A DNA stretch of 51,502 nucleotides, from positions 1 through 51,502 of the forward strand of contig CABSLQ010000014.1 of NCBI GenBank assembly GCA_902478605.1, in the 5' to 3' direction. Below, in pieces: positions 8,500-16,906 of the stretch; within the stretch, counting starts at the first letter, position 1, and each line of letters begins with the position of its first letter. Position numbers and translations under genes: made by a program. The notes under the pieces were generated by a model. The model worked only from the letters and a program-made list of their open reading frames with translations. It was not told where the DNA came from and did not search any database. This DNA comes from an uncultured Oscillospiraceae bacterium. GTDB taxonomy: Bacteria; Bacillota; Clostridia; Oscillospirales; Acutalibacteraceae.

Positions 8500-8748
8500 G
8501 CCTTTTTTCAAAAAAATTTGAATTTTTTTCGGGGACGTTCTGACGGGAAAAACCGCAGAAATACAGGGGTTTTGGTTGACCACTTTCCATGGTATCCTGC
8601 GTGTGGCATTCCACCATATCCGGTGGACAACCCGGCTTTATCGCAAGCGGTCGGCTCCGCCGCATAATCGCCCTTTTTTATACATATAGGTAATACTGCC
8701 GTCCCGGACAGTGAAAAATCGCGGCGACGGCCGGAGGGAGACACCCCA

Positions 8749-10143
8749 ATGTGGCTGGATACCGGAATCGTGATCGCCTACATACTGCTGCTGGTCATCA
8801 TGGGCGTGCGCGGCGGGCGCAGCGTCAAAAGCGCCGGCGACTTCACCGCGTCGGGTGGACGGTACGGCACGCTGGTGATCTTCGCGACGCTGTCCGCTTC
8901 CTATGTGGGCGGCGGTTACTCCTCGGGCAACGCGGCCCACGCCTATGCGAGCGGCATCGGCACCACCGTCACCCTGTTCGGCTTCAGCCTGTCCATGCTT
9001 CTCATCGGCAAATTCCTTGTACCGGGGGTTGCCCGGTTTCCCGGCGCTTCGTCGGTGGGCGGCATCATCGGCCAAAGCTACGGCCGGTCGGCGCGCATAC
9101 TCGCGGGGCTGTTTTCCTTTATCTGCTGTGCCGGGGTGGTTGGGGCGCAGATGGAATCGATGGGCATGGTGTTCCATGTGCTGCTCGGCATACCGGAATG
9201 GGCGGGCATCCTGCTAGGCTGCGGCATCGTGCTGATATACACCACCTTCGGCGGCATGCAGTCGGTCATCGTGGCCGACATCATCCAGTTTGTCCTGCTG
9301 GCCGGCGGTATGCCGCTGCTGCTGGCCATGGGCCTGCACCGGGCGGGCGGCCTGCAGGCGGTGCTCGACGCCGTGCCGCCGGCGTACTTCAACCCCTTCA
9401 ACGGCACCACCCTGCCGGGCTTCCTCTCGATGTTTTTTACCATGATGTGCGGGGAGGCGCTTGCGCCTCCCTATACCCAGCGGCTGCTCATCGGGCGCAA
9501 CCCGCGGGGGACGGCGCGCGGCACCATTCTCAGCGGGCTGTTTTCCATTCCCTTTTTCATCGTGACGGGCCTCATCGGCCTGACGGCCTACGCCCTGCAC
9601 GCCGCAAAGGACGCCTCCTCCGCCATGCCCGACTTGGTGCAGGCGGTACTGCCCATCGGTATCCGCGGCGTGGTGATGGCGGCGATGGTTTCCATCATCC
9701 TCTCGGCGGCGGACGGGTTTCTCAACGGGGCGGCGGTCGGCCTCGTCACCGACGTGATCCTGCCGCTGAAGCCCACCCTGTCCGACCGGGCACAGCTGCG
9801 CTGGCTGCGCGGGGTGAATTTCGCCACCGGCGCGGCGGCGGTGGCGGCCGCCTTCCTGCTGCCCGACGTGTTCTCCATCCTGGTGCTGGCCTACTCCTTC
9901 TGGTGCCCGCTGATTCTCGTGCCCCTCGCGGCGGCCCTGCTCGGCGTCAAATCAAACGGCCGCGCCTTCCGCTATGCCCTGCTGACGGGGCTGCTTGTGA
10001 CGGTCGTGTGGAATTACGTGCTCGGCAAGCCGTGGGATGTGGACGGCACCATGCCCGGCATGCTCGGCAATCTTCTGGTCTTCGCCGGCTGCACGCGGGC
10101 CTATCAGCGGTATGAGGTACAGAAAATCCGGCTGTGGAAATAA
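8749..10143 (+). CDS. Sodium:solute symporter (SSS family)
   Basis: Predicted sodium-coupled uptake transporter in the cytoplasmic membrane, 464 residues with about 12-13 hydrophobic segments. The early part (GGRSVKSAGDFTASGGRYG, then SASYVGGGYSSGNAAHAY) and the later MVSIILSAADGFLNGAAV resemble the SSS family sodium-site helices. The substrate cannot be inferred; it has no linked enzyme. The start ATG at 8749 follows GGAGGGAG. It is divergent from the ribosomal operon and stands alone. The 8500-8748 interval has no convincing promoter on this strand. Confidence 0.85.
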   Translation: MWLDTGIVIAYILLLVIMGVRGGRSVKSAGDFTASGGRYGTLVIFATLSASYVGGGYSSGNAAHAYASGIGTTVTLFGFSLSMLLIGKFLVPGVARFPGASSVGGIIGQSYGRSARILAGLFSFICCAGVVGAQMESMGMVFHVLLGIPEWAGILLGCGIVLIYTTFGGMQSVIVADIIQFVLLAGGMPLLLAMGLHRAGGLQAVLDAVPPAYFNPFNGTTLPGFLSMFFTMMCGEALAPPYTQRLLIGRNPRGTARGTILSGLFSIPFFIVTGLIGLTAYALHAAKDASSAMPDLVQAVLPIGIRGVVMAAMVSIILSAADGFLNGAAVGLVTDVILPLKPTLSDRAQLRWLRGVNFATGAAAVAAAFLLPDVFSILVLAYSFWCPLILVPLAAALLGVKSNGRAFRYALLTGLLVTVVWNYVLGKPWDVDGTMPGMLGNLLVFAGCTRAYQRYEVQKIRLWK

Positions 10144-10247
10144 GGGGCGCCCGGCCCCGCAGGCCCGCCACACCGCCTGCCCGGCCGTTCTGCCGCCGGG
10201 CTTTCCGCCCCAAAACCGGCCGGCGCTTAGAATTATACGGCGCGCTC

Positions 10248-10276
10248 TTGTTTTTGCACCATAATATTGGTATACT
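10248..10276 (+). promoter_or_regulatory. Promoter of the AI-2E family gene
   Basis: TTGTTT (10248-10253) and TATACT (10271-10276) are separated by 17 bp and lie 24 bp before the ATG at 10300. Confidence 0.7.
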
Positions 10277-10299
10277 AACCCTTGGAAGGAAGGGTCGGT

Positions 10300-11475
10300 A
10301 TGAAGCGGTTTAAGGGCGTAATCTCCTGGCTGTCTGCGTTTTTGTTTGCCGTGGCAGTCATCGCGGTATACAAGACATTCGATAATTTCAACAGCATCTG
10401 GGCGTTTATCGGCACCCTGCTTGATATACTCAGCCCGTTTGTGGTGGGCTTCGGCATCGCGTTTATGCTCTTCGCGCCCAGCCGGTATATCGAAAACAAA
10501 CTGCTGCAGTCAAAGAACCGCTTTTTAAAGCGGGGCGCGCGGCTGATTGCGGTCGCGGTCGTATACATTGCGCTGTTTCTCATCATCGGGGCACTCCTGG
10601 TGTTTGCGCTGCCCGCCCTCGTGCGGGCTCTCATCGATTTCCTCCGCACACTGCCCGGGTACTACCAAACCGCCATGGACTGGGTGGAGCAGTTCACCAA
10701 GCCGGGCGGCCTGCTGGAAAACATGGATATTCCGGGCAAGCTGCAGGAGCTGTACGACAATGTGCTGTCCAAGATCAACATGGACACCATCACCGCCTCC
10801 CTGCAGGGGGTGATCAGCTTCACCTCCTCCCTGCTGAGCGTCTTCATGTCCTTCATTATCTCGGTGTATATGCTGGCCAGCCGGGAATCGCTTTTCCGCG
10901 CACTGCGGGCGGTCTGCGGCCTGTTCATGAAGGACAAATGGATGGACAATGTCAGCCGGTACGCCCACCGCGCCGGTGAAATCTTCTATAAATACCTGTA
11001 CAGCGCGCTTATCGACGCTTGTATCATCGGGGTGATCGTGTCCGTCGGCCTGCTGATCTTCGGGGTGCCCAACGCCATCCTACTGGGCATGATGGTGGGC
11101 TTTATGAATCTCATCCCCTATTTCGGCGCCCTTATCGGCGGCGCGGGCTGCGCCATCATCGCCCTGCTGCCGGGCAATATTTACACCGCCATCGGCGTGG
11201 CCGTCTATATCCTCGTCATGCAGCAGATCGACGGCAACATCATCCAGCCCCGCATCGTCGGCGGCGGCATCGGCATCAAGCCCATCTACGTGCTGCTCGC
11301 CATTACGGCGGGCGGCGGGCTGTTCGGCTTCTGGGGCATCGTGCTGGGCGTTCCGGTCATGGCGATCATCCAAATGCTGCTGAGCGATTATATCCAGTAT
11401 CGCAACCGGCTCAAGGTGGAACCCTCCCCGGCAGAAGAGGAGGAGCCGGCGGATATTCCAAAGGACGAACCATAA
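10300..11475 (+). CDS. AI-2E family transporter (PerM/TqsA-like)
   Basis: Polytopic membrane protein of 391 residues from the AI-2 exporter/PerM superfamily, whose members export signalling molecules or act in Na/H antiport. It has two N-terminal membrane segments, a central periplasmic helical region (about 110-190), then further membrane segments with the family region MMVGFMNLIPYFGALIGGAG and QQIDGNIIQPRIVG. The C-terminus is acidic and cytoplasmic. The ATG at 10300 is preferred over TTG at 10282 because GGAAGGAAGG precedes it. Actual substrate unknown. Confidence 0.88.
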   Translation: MKRFKGVISWLSAFLFAVAVIAVYKTFDNFNSIWAFIGTLLDILSPFVVGFGIAFMLFAPSRYIENKLLQSKNRFLKRGARLIAVAVVYIALFLIIGALLVFALPALVRALIDFLRTLPGYYQTAMDWVEQFTKPGGLLENMDIPGKLQELYDNVLSKINMDTITASLQGVISFTSSLLSVFMSFIISVYMLASRESLFRALRAVCGLFMKDKWMDNVSRYAHRAGEIFYKYLYSALIDACIIGVIVSVGLLIFGVPNAILLGMMVGFMNLIPYFGALIGGAGCAIIALLPGNIYTAIGVAVYILVMQQIDGNIIQPRIVGGGIGIKPIYVLLAITAGGGLFGFWGIVLGVPVMAIIQMLLSDYIQYRNRLKVEPSPAEEEEPADIPKDEP

Positions 11476-11513
11476 CAATCGCCCTCCATACAAAAACGTA
11501 TGGAGGGCGATTG
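11476..11513. terminator. Perfect 16-bp hairpin after the AI-2E gene
   Basis: Arms 11476-11491 and 11498-11513 pair perfectly over 16 bp around a 6-base loop, directly after the stop codon. No T-run follows on the plus strand, and the ribosome binding site of the next gene starts 8 bases later. It may be a T-less terminator or a processing or stability element. Confidence 0.6.
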
Positions 11514-11533
11514 TCCGAAAGGAGGCGTCTGTC

Positions 11534-12304
11534 ATGCGCATTCGACCGTATGTGCGCGGTGTGCGGCTGGAGAGAAGCCGTGTCCCCGACTTTCATCAGT
11601 ATCCGTTTAATATTCCGGCGGTGCGCACGCTGGACGAGCTGACCTTCCACGAAAGCGTGACCTTTCTGGTGGGGGAAAACGGGATGGGCAAATCCACCCT
11701 GCTCGAAGCCATCGCGGTGATAAGCGGCCTGTGCCCGGAGGGCGGAAGCCGCAATTTCATGCTGGAAACCCGGGCGACCCATTCGCCGCTGTACCGGTAT
11801 CTGACCCCTCTGCGCGGGCCGCTGGCCCCGCGGGACGGGTATTTTCTGCGCGCGGAGAGCTTCTACAACGTAGCCACCTACATTGATGAGCTGGACGAGG
11901 TGCCGGCCTTCGCCCCGCCTCTCCGTCTGGCCTACGGCGGTTCGCTGCACGAATGCTCCCACGGGGAGAGCTTTTTTGCTCTGCTGTGCAACCGGCTGGG
12001 CGGCGAAGGGCTGTATCTGTTCGACGAACCGGAGGCGGCGCTCTCCCCCCGCCGGCAGATGGCGATGCTCGCGCAGATGCACCGGCTGGTGCGTGAAGGC
12101 TGCCAGCTGATTATCTCCACCCACTCGCCGATTCTGCTCGCCTATCCCGACTGCGTCATCTATCAGCTGGACGAGGAGGGGCTGCGGCAGACAGTCTATA
12201 CGCAGACGGAACATTATCAGCTGACCCGGCGGTTTCTCAACCAGCCGGAGGAGATGGTGCGTCGTCTGCTAGACGAAGAAACTCCGCCACCGTCCGATGC
12301 ATAA
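11534..12304 (+). CDS. Predicted AAA/ABC-type ATPase (COG3910-like)
   Basis: Soluble ATPase of 256 residues with an ABC-like head: Walker A GENGMGKST (47-55), signature-like SHGES (142-146), Walker B YLFDEPEAAL (161-170) and H-loop STHSP (195-199). This layout and length match the stand-alone predicted ATPases of the COG3910 type, whose role is unknown. It lacks membrane segments and no permease is nearby, so a transport role is unlikely. GGAGG lies 8 bases before the ATG. Its 3' end overlaps the converging gene at 12237 by 68 bp. Confidence 0.85.
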   Translation: MRIRPYVRGVRLERSRVPDFHQYPFNIPAVRTLDELTFHESVTFLVGENGMGKSTLLEAIAVISGLCPEGGSRNFMLETRATHSPLYRYLTPLRGPLAPRDGYFLRAESFYNVATYIDELDEVPAFAPPLRLAYGGSLHECSHGESFFALLCNRLGGEGLYLFDEPEAALSPRRQMAMLAQMHRLVREGCQLIISTHSPILLAYPDCVIYQLDEEGLRQTVYTQTEHYQLTRRFLNQPEEMVRRLLDEETPPPSDA

Positions 12305-13040
12305 TCGCATCCGCCTTTTCCCAGTCCATGGCCCGGATGCTGAAGGCCTCCATCTCGTCGTGCACCCGCTTGGCTTCGCCGGCAATGCGCACCGCTTCGC
12401 CGAGCAGCTCGCGCGCGGCGCGCCGGTTGAAGGACAGGATCTGCCTCTTTTGACGCAGCCGGTCCGCGTCGGTGAAGCGCGCGGCATGGATGCGCCGGTA
12501 GACGGGGAAATCCGCCTTATGCCACAGGTTGGACGTGGTAAAGCCAAGGCCGAGAGCCGGGATGAGCAGATGCTCGATTTTATCATGTGGAAAAAGCGGA
12601 CAGGCACAGGTATAGATCTCCTGGCCGCAGGCAAGCGCCCGCGCACGGATTTCCGCGAGCAGCAGGCGGGAGGAAGCGCCCCAGTCGTCCTCGATGGAAT
12701 ACATGCGCGGGCACAGCGCCTGCAGCGTTTCATAGAAAATAACCGGTCCCTCCGGCGTGACGGCGGAGAGAAACCGCCGGTGCTCCTTCCCCCGGCCGGC
12801 ACGCAGGCCGATGAATTCTCGATCCGCAATGCGCTGCGCCGTGCGGATCACTTTGCCCACATCGGTGCAGTCATGGGCAATGCGGGCGCTGTCCCCGAGA
12901 AGCGAGGCGGCCGCCCCAAGGAACCGGCGGCACCGGGCGTGCAGGACGGCGTTGGCGTCGGTCGCTTGGATGACGGCGTCCGCCTGCCGGTAAAGCCGCT
13001 CCGCGTCAACGCAGTCGCTCAGGTTGACGATGCGTTCCAC
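12237..13040 (-). CDS. Degenerate P-loop NTPase homologue (PRK06851-like), probably 5'-truncated
   Basis: Hypothetical protein of 267 residues from a GTG. From memory it resembles the PRK06851 group of Bacillus/Clostridia ATPases, which carry two P-loop halves: GKEHRRFLSAVTPEGPV, CPLFPHDKIEHLLIPALG, FTTSN and AKRVHDEMEAF fit that family. Where the second P-loop is expected, the sequence reads EDDWGASSR (117-125), lacking the key Gly and Lys. The frame upstream of the GTG (13041-13097) still reads like the family (DFCVYDTAAHVIEPKYWGA) but has no start codon, and the first P-loop is absent. No clear ribosome binding site precedes the GTG. It may be a decaying gene or a pseudo-ATPase. Confidence 0.6.
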   Translation of the reverse strand: MERIVNLSDCVDAERLYRQADAVIQATDANAVLHARCRRFLGAAASLLGDSARIAHDCTDVGKVIRTAQRIADREFIGLRAGRGKEHRRFLSAVTPEGPVIFYETLQALCPRMYSIEDDWGASSRLLLAEIRARALACGQEIYTCACPLFPHDKIEHLLIPALGLGFTTSNLWHKADFPVYRRIHAARFTDADRLRQKRQILSFNRRAARELLGEAVRIAGEAKRVHDEMEAFSIRAMDWEKADAIMHRTVAEFLRLADDAPSPPAG

Positions 13041-13129
13041 GGCGCCCCAATATTTAGGTTCGATTACATGGGCGGCGGTATCGTAAACACAGAAATCCCC
13101 CTGCCGCCGCCAAAAGGAGTTGGAAGACC

Positions 13130-13987
13130 ATGCCCCAAGAAAACTGGCGGGAGGCCGCGCGCCAATGCGGCTTTGAAGCGGCGGGCGTATGCGATTTTGC
13201 CCCTTTTGCCGGGCGGCTGCTGCCCTGCCGGGCTGCCCGGCGCCTGCCGGAAAATGCCCGCCGTATCCTGACCGTGCTCTTCCCCTACCAGTTCGCCGAA
13301 GATCGGTGTGCCGAAGTTCGGTGTGCCGACACGGGCAAGCGCAACCTGTCCCGCTACGCCTGTGTGGAGGATTATCACAAGGTTGGCGGCGCCGTGCTGG
13401 AGAGGCTGGCGGAGGAACTGCGGCGGCGGTTCCCCGGCCATGCTTTTGAACCCTTTATGGACAATTCCCCCATCCCGGAGGTGGAAGCGGCGGTGCGCAG
13501 CGGCCTGGGCGTGCGGGGGGATAACGGCCTGCTGATCCATCCGGACTTCGGCTCCTGGGTGTTTATCGGCACGGTGGTGACCGACGCCCCCCTTCCGTTT
13601 GAAGAGCCAGGCGGCCCGCGGGAATGCAGCCACTGCGGGCAATGCGCGGCGCGTTGCCCCGGCGGCTGTCTGCCGGGAGAGGAGCGATCCGGCTGCCTTT
13701 CGGCGATCACCCAGAAAAAGGGCGTCCTGACCCCGGACGAGGAGGCGGCGGTGCGCCGGGGCGGCCTGGCCTGGGGCTGCGACGCCTGCCAGGAGGCCTG
13801 CCCGCTCAACCAGGGGGTGCGCATTGCGCCCCATCCCTGCTTTACCCGGTACCGGCCACGGCTGCGGGAGGAAGACCTGGACGATTTGCGGGACGCGGCT
13901 TACGGCTGGCGCGGCCGGGACGTACCGCTGCGCAACCTGCGGCTGCTGCAGGAGGACGGAAAAGAAAAAAGCACCGGCCGGCGCTGA
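13130..13987 (+). CDS. QueG-like epoxyqueuosine reductase family protein
   Basis: QueG reduces epoxyqueuosine to queuosine in tRNA using cobalamin and two 4Fe-4S clusters. This 285-residue protein has the family motifs DYHKVGGAVLERL (81-93), DNSPIPEVEAAVRSGLG (111-127, holding the likely catalytic Asp) and LIHPDFGSWVFIG. It also has the ferredoxin cysteines C166, C169, C172, C176 and C217, C220, C224. It is about 100 residues shorter than classical QueG and lacks the C-terminal HEAT-like part, like many clostridial versions. AAAAGGAG precedes the ATG. No other queuosine gene is nearby, so the exact substrate is uncertain. Confidence 0.8.
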   Translation: MPQENWREAARQCGFEAAGVCDFAPFAGRLLPCRAARRLPENARRILTVLFPYQFAEDRCAEVRCADTGKRNLSRYACVEDYHKVGGAVLERLAEELRRRFPGHAFEPFMDNSPIPEVEAAVRSGLGVRGDNGLLIHPDFGSWVFIGTVVTDAPLPFEEPGGPRECSHCGQCAARCPGGCLPGEERSGCLSAITQKKGVLTPDEEAAVRRGGLAWGCDACQEACPLNQGVRIAPHPCFTRYRPRLREEDLDDLRDAAYGWRGRDVPLRNLRLLQEDGKEKSTGRR

Positions 13988-14007
13988 CTGCGCCGGCCGG
14001 TGCTTTT
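13965..14007 (+). terminator. Rho-independent terminator overlapping the QueG-like stop
   Basis: A perfect 14-bp GC-rich stem (13971-13984 with 13990-14003) has a 5-base loop, an A-run before it and TTTT after it, so it can act in both directions. The TGA stop (13985-13987) lies in the loop, and the last four codons form the 5' arm. It also serves the converging gene that ends at 14017. Confidence 0.9.
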
Positions 14008-14016
14008 GTGCTTGCT

Positions 14017-15618
14017 TTACGGCATATCCTCGTTCGAGATTCCCACCGGGGAAACGGTGTTGCCGCCGTCGGAATAGGTGACGGCACCGAAGGTATAGGT
14101 GCAGGGGAAGCCCTGCTCGTTATACACTTCGAGAACCTGCCGGGTCTGTACCGTCTGCTCGCCCGTGGTGGCTTCCACAGCGGCATACAGGTCAGGGTAC
14201 CGCGTCCCGACCTTGGTCTCGTTGGTGGAAACGCGGGCGCCGGCGGGCACGATGTTGCCCTCGTTCGCCAAAAAGCTCTTGGGATATTTGGCCCCGGTGT
14301 CCTCATCCGTAAGATACTCGGTAAACAGCTTGTTTCTGGAGTAGGGCTCCCGGATCCAGCTGCCGCCATTGTCGGTGCTGTACTCGGTATAGATGCGGAT
14401 ATCGGCCTTGGAACCAAAGGGAGTCAAATCCAGATCCCGATCCAGGGAGAACCGCACATAGCCCATATTGCTGATGGTGTTATTCGCCGGATCGATCTTG
14501 TTGGAGCCGTAATAGAGTTCCTTCAGGCCCACACTGCTGGTGGTTTCGCCGTCCACCTCAGCGTAGAGGGTGGCCTCCTGATTGGCAAAATATTTTTCCT
14601 TGTCGAATTTGACGGCAAGCCCTTTGCCGTAGGTGTTGTCCTTCAGCCGGAACATACCGGTCGCCGGGTTGCCGAAGCGGACGTTGACCGCGTACTCGCC
14701 GCTGTCCATGTTAAAGGTGTTGCCCTCCACCAGCACATCCTGCATGGTCAGAACTGCGGGGGTCGACCAGGTCACGTTGGAAATGGCGGAACCGCTGACG
14801 TTGAAGGTGTTGCCCTTCACCTGCACGCTGGCGGCGGTGGAATCGCCGTTCATGCTGTCAAAGGTCAGCATGGCGTAATCAAAGGTGTTGCCCTCCACCA
14901 GCACGTTGTCCTTCGCGCCGATGAAATACAGCGCGCCGTAGGAGTAGCTGCCCACATTTTCGTCATGGGTGTTGCCGGTAAAGGTACAGTTGGTGATGGT
15001 GAAATTCCGGACATGGCTGTCCACCACCATGGTCTGGTTGCCGTTTTTCAGCAGGGGCATGAAGGTCACGCCGTCAATTTTGACGTTGTCGCCCGAAACG
15101 TTGAGGAGATGCACCAGATTTCCATAGTTGAACTCCACATTGCCGTACAGGACCGGATTGCCGACGCCCAGAATGGTCAGGTTATTGGCCGAAATCTCCA
15201 CCGCCGAGGTGTTGGTGTCCACGCCGTCGAGGTGCCCCAGGGGATATTCCCCGCCGGCGATATACCAGGTCTGCCCATCCTTCTGATTCGCCAGGGCGTT
15301 TTCCAGATCCGCGATATTGTGGATCCGCACCACGTCTCCCTCATCCACTTCAGGGAACTCGGCCGTCTCATCATAGCGGCTGCTGTCGAAGCCGTCCTGC
15401 TCGAACATGGCCTGCCCGGCCACGACCTGAATGTCAAACAGGCCGATCGCGCCCTGATACGGATTGCCTGCGCCTTCCCGCATTTTCACGGCAACATTCA
15501 AAATGTCCGTTTGGCCGGCTTCCAGGAGCGCCTGCTCAAAAACCAGCTTGTCGCCCCTAAGAATCTCCGCCACGGTGCCGATGGGCTTGTCCGCCTCGGT
15601 GATGGCGGTGGCGCCGGG
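14017..15618 (-). pseudogene. C-terminal part of a TasA/camelysin-like surface protein, after an in-frame TAG
   Basis: This frame continues without a shift from the reading frame of 15619-15975; only the TAG at 15621-15619 interrupts it. After the TAG the sequence reads PGATAITEADKPIGTVAEIL and FDIQVVAGQAMFEQDGFD, as expected for the rest of the TasA-like domain. A repeated Asn/Gly-rich region follows with recurring V-GNTF motifs (LVEGNTFDY, VKGNTFNV, LVEGNTFNM), which reads as a right-handed beta-helix. The last 150 residues are unrecognised. A TTG at 15573 could restart translation, but it has no convincing ribosome binding site and lies inside the domain. Confidence 0.75.
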
Positions 15619-15975
15619 CTACAGTAGATACACAACATCCAGCACCTCTTCAATGCCCTGGGTGAACATCTTCTCAACAAAGGTCAGCTGATATTTCACC
15701 GCCAGCGTCCCGTTGTTTTTCACGCCGAAGGTCGCATAGGTGGAATGGCCGGGTTCCCACCGCTCGTATTCGAAAATGGGATCGTTCTCTTCAATGACCG
15801 TACCGTTCTCGTCCACCAGGACAATGTCCAGCGTCCCCGCCTGAATCCGGTTGCCCGAGTTGACGACACTGTCGGTAAACCAAGCAAAGGTGGTTCCCGC
15901 CAGCAACGCCACACACGCCAGCAGTGCCAACCCGCTGGCAAGCAGAGACCTTTTCGTCGCTTTTGTTGCTTTCAC
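15619..15975 (-). CDS. SipW/TasA-type surface protein, N-terminal part ending at amber stop
   Basis: The first 118 residues of a secreted fibre-type protein. The signal region (SLLASGLALLACVALLAG, then TTFAWFTDSVVNSGNRI) is the SipW-dependent type found in TasA and camelysin, followed by the QAGTLDIVLVDENG beta-strand region. The start is taken as GTG at 15975, since GGAGGG sits 7 bases before it; an ATG at 15990 lies upstream of that site. The frame ends at TAG (15621-15619) in the middle of a domain. No sipW-type peptidase is in the window. Confidence 0.7.
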   Translation of the reverse strand: MKATKATKRSLLASGLALLACVALLAGTTFAWFTDSVVNSGNRIQAGTLDIVLVDENGTVIEENDPIFEYERWEPGHSTYATFGVKNNGTLAVKYQLTFVEKMFTQGIEEVLDVVYLL

Positions 15976-16045
15976 TGCGTTTCCCTCCATGTTTTATATA
16001 CTTGATACATAATTATGTTTCGAATATTATGATCAAGCCATAAAC

Positions 16046-16073
16046 AGGATAGCGCTTTGGAAAAATAAGTCAA
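16046..16073 (-). promoter_or_regulatory. Possible promoter of the TasA-like gene
   Basis: TTGACT (16068-16073) and TATCCT (16046-16051) on the minus strand are 16 bp apart, about 70 bp before the GTG start. The surrounding 15990-16160 is AT-rich intergenic DNA. Confidence 0.5.
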
Positions 16074-16129
16074 GGCTATAATGGGAAATGAACAAGGGTT
16101 TGGTGGAACTTATAAAAAATGGTCAGCCT

Positions 16130-16138
16130 TGGTATAAT
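16130..16138 (+). promoter_or_regulatory. Extended -10 promoter of the ABC exporter operon
   Basis: TGGTATAAT has the TGn extension with a perfect -10 (16133-16138). The expected -35 position has only TTATAA. The start would be near 16145, about 40 bp before the 37-residue ORF and 150 bp before the TTG at 16295. Confidence 0.55.
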
Positions 16139-16184
16139 CCTTGTTCCTTTATTCCTTTTGGAAGAAACGGCAGAGGAAAGATTA

Positions 16185-16298
16185 ATGATTCCTGAAGATC
16201 TTATTGAGGGTGTTTTATTGGGTGGGAAAATGTGGTATGCTGTATGGCGTGATACATTCGGCCCCTATGGGCCTGACAAAAAGGAGAGGAAGAATTGA
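16185..16298 (+). CDS. Candidate 37-residue peptide upstream of the ABC exporter
   Basis: A small ORF, MIPEDLIEGVLLGGKMWYAV and onward through WRDTFGPYGP to KKERKN, starts at ATG 16185 with GAGGAAAG five bases upstream. Its TGA overlaps the TTG of the next gene (TTGA), which suggests translational coupling. The last residues come from the next gene's purine-rich ribosome binding site. The aromatic, Gly/Pro-rich middle and LLGG stretch are of interest, but no family is recognised. It may be a leader ORF, a real small peptide, or chance. Confidence 0.35.
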   Translation: MIPEDLIEGVLLGGKMWYAVWRDTFGPYGPDKKERKN

Positions 16299-16903
16299 AG
16301 AAGAAAAGCTTTTGGCGGCGCACCAACCGCGGCTTTCTCGTCTCCATGGTGCTGCTGGCGGCGGTGCTGCTGTATGTGGCCATTACCCAGATCATGCTCA
16401 TCCCCCAGCGCAGCACCCTGCAGGAATTGGGACACAAGGTAAGCTCCCTGTGGGAATCCACGATGCTGTCCGACGCACAGCTGCAGGAGCTGCAGCAATC
16501 CGAAGAAAAACAGGAAGAATTCCGCAATTCGTTCAAGTCCGAGCTGGCGGCGCTGTTTGTGGATAATTCGGACTATCTCGACACGGCGACGGATTCGCTG
16601 CTTGCCTATGCCGTGCAGGAAATCCAGGGAGAACACCGGACCACCAAGCGCACGCTGCACAAGGTCAAGACGCAATCCTGCAACATTCTGGAGGACACCG
16701 CCACAGTCAGTATGCGCTTCCGCTATGCGATCAACGGCGATTTCTTCATGTATGACGGGAACGAAGGCAGCCTCCAAACCTGTGAAGGCGTGGATCAGCT
16801 CCTGTTTTTGGAGTTAGTATGCAAACGGGTGGACGGCGAGTGGAAAATTTACCGCATCAGCTCTCTGTATGATGCCACCGACACCATGGAAGGGGGATAT
16901 TAA
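16295..16903 (+). CDS. Membrane-anchored hypothetical protein of the ABC exporter operon
   Basis: The function is not recognised. The 202-residue protein has a basic N-terminus, one membrane segment (about 14-36) and an outward-facing domain. Residues 40-85 are helical and rich in Gln/Glu/Leu. Residues 90-195 look like a mixed alpha/beta fold, ending in a CKRVDGEWKIYRISSLY segment like those in NTF2/SnoaL-like or MxaK-like extracytoplasmic domains; that comparison is tentative. The start is TTG at 16295 with AAGGAGAGG upstream. Four bases separate its stop from the ATPase gene, so it is probably an accessory part of the exporter. Confidence 0.7.
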   Translation: MKKKSFWRRTNRGFLVSMVLLAAVLLYVAITQIMLIPQRSTLQELGHKVSSLWESTMLSDAQLQELQQSEEKQEEFRNSFKSELAALFVDNSDYLDTATDSLLAYAVQEIQGEHRTTKRTLHKVKTQSCNILEDTATVSMRFRYAINGDFFMYDGNEGSLQTCEGVDQLLFLELVCKRVDGEWKIYRISSLYDATDTMEGGY

Positions 16904-16906
16904 CGT

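Noticed and set aside
8751..10115. A second open frame inside the symporter gene
   Set aside because: The Arg/His/Gly-rich product lacks membrane segments; the 8749 frame is the real gene.
15619..15621. Pyrrolysine or general TAG recoding
   Set aside because: No pyl genes are visible, and the permease at 33527 uses TAG as an ordinary stop. Kept only as a minor alternative.
13624..15627. A 667-codon plus-strand open frame crossing the terminator and the TasA-like gene
   Set aside because: It runs through the QueG-like gene in another frame and through a strong terminator; no family features.
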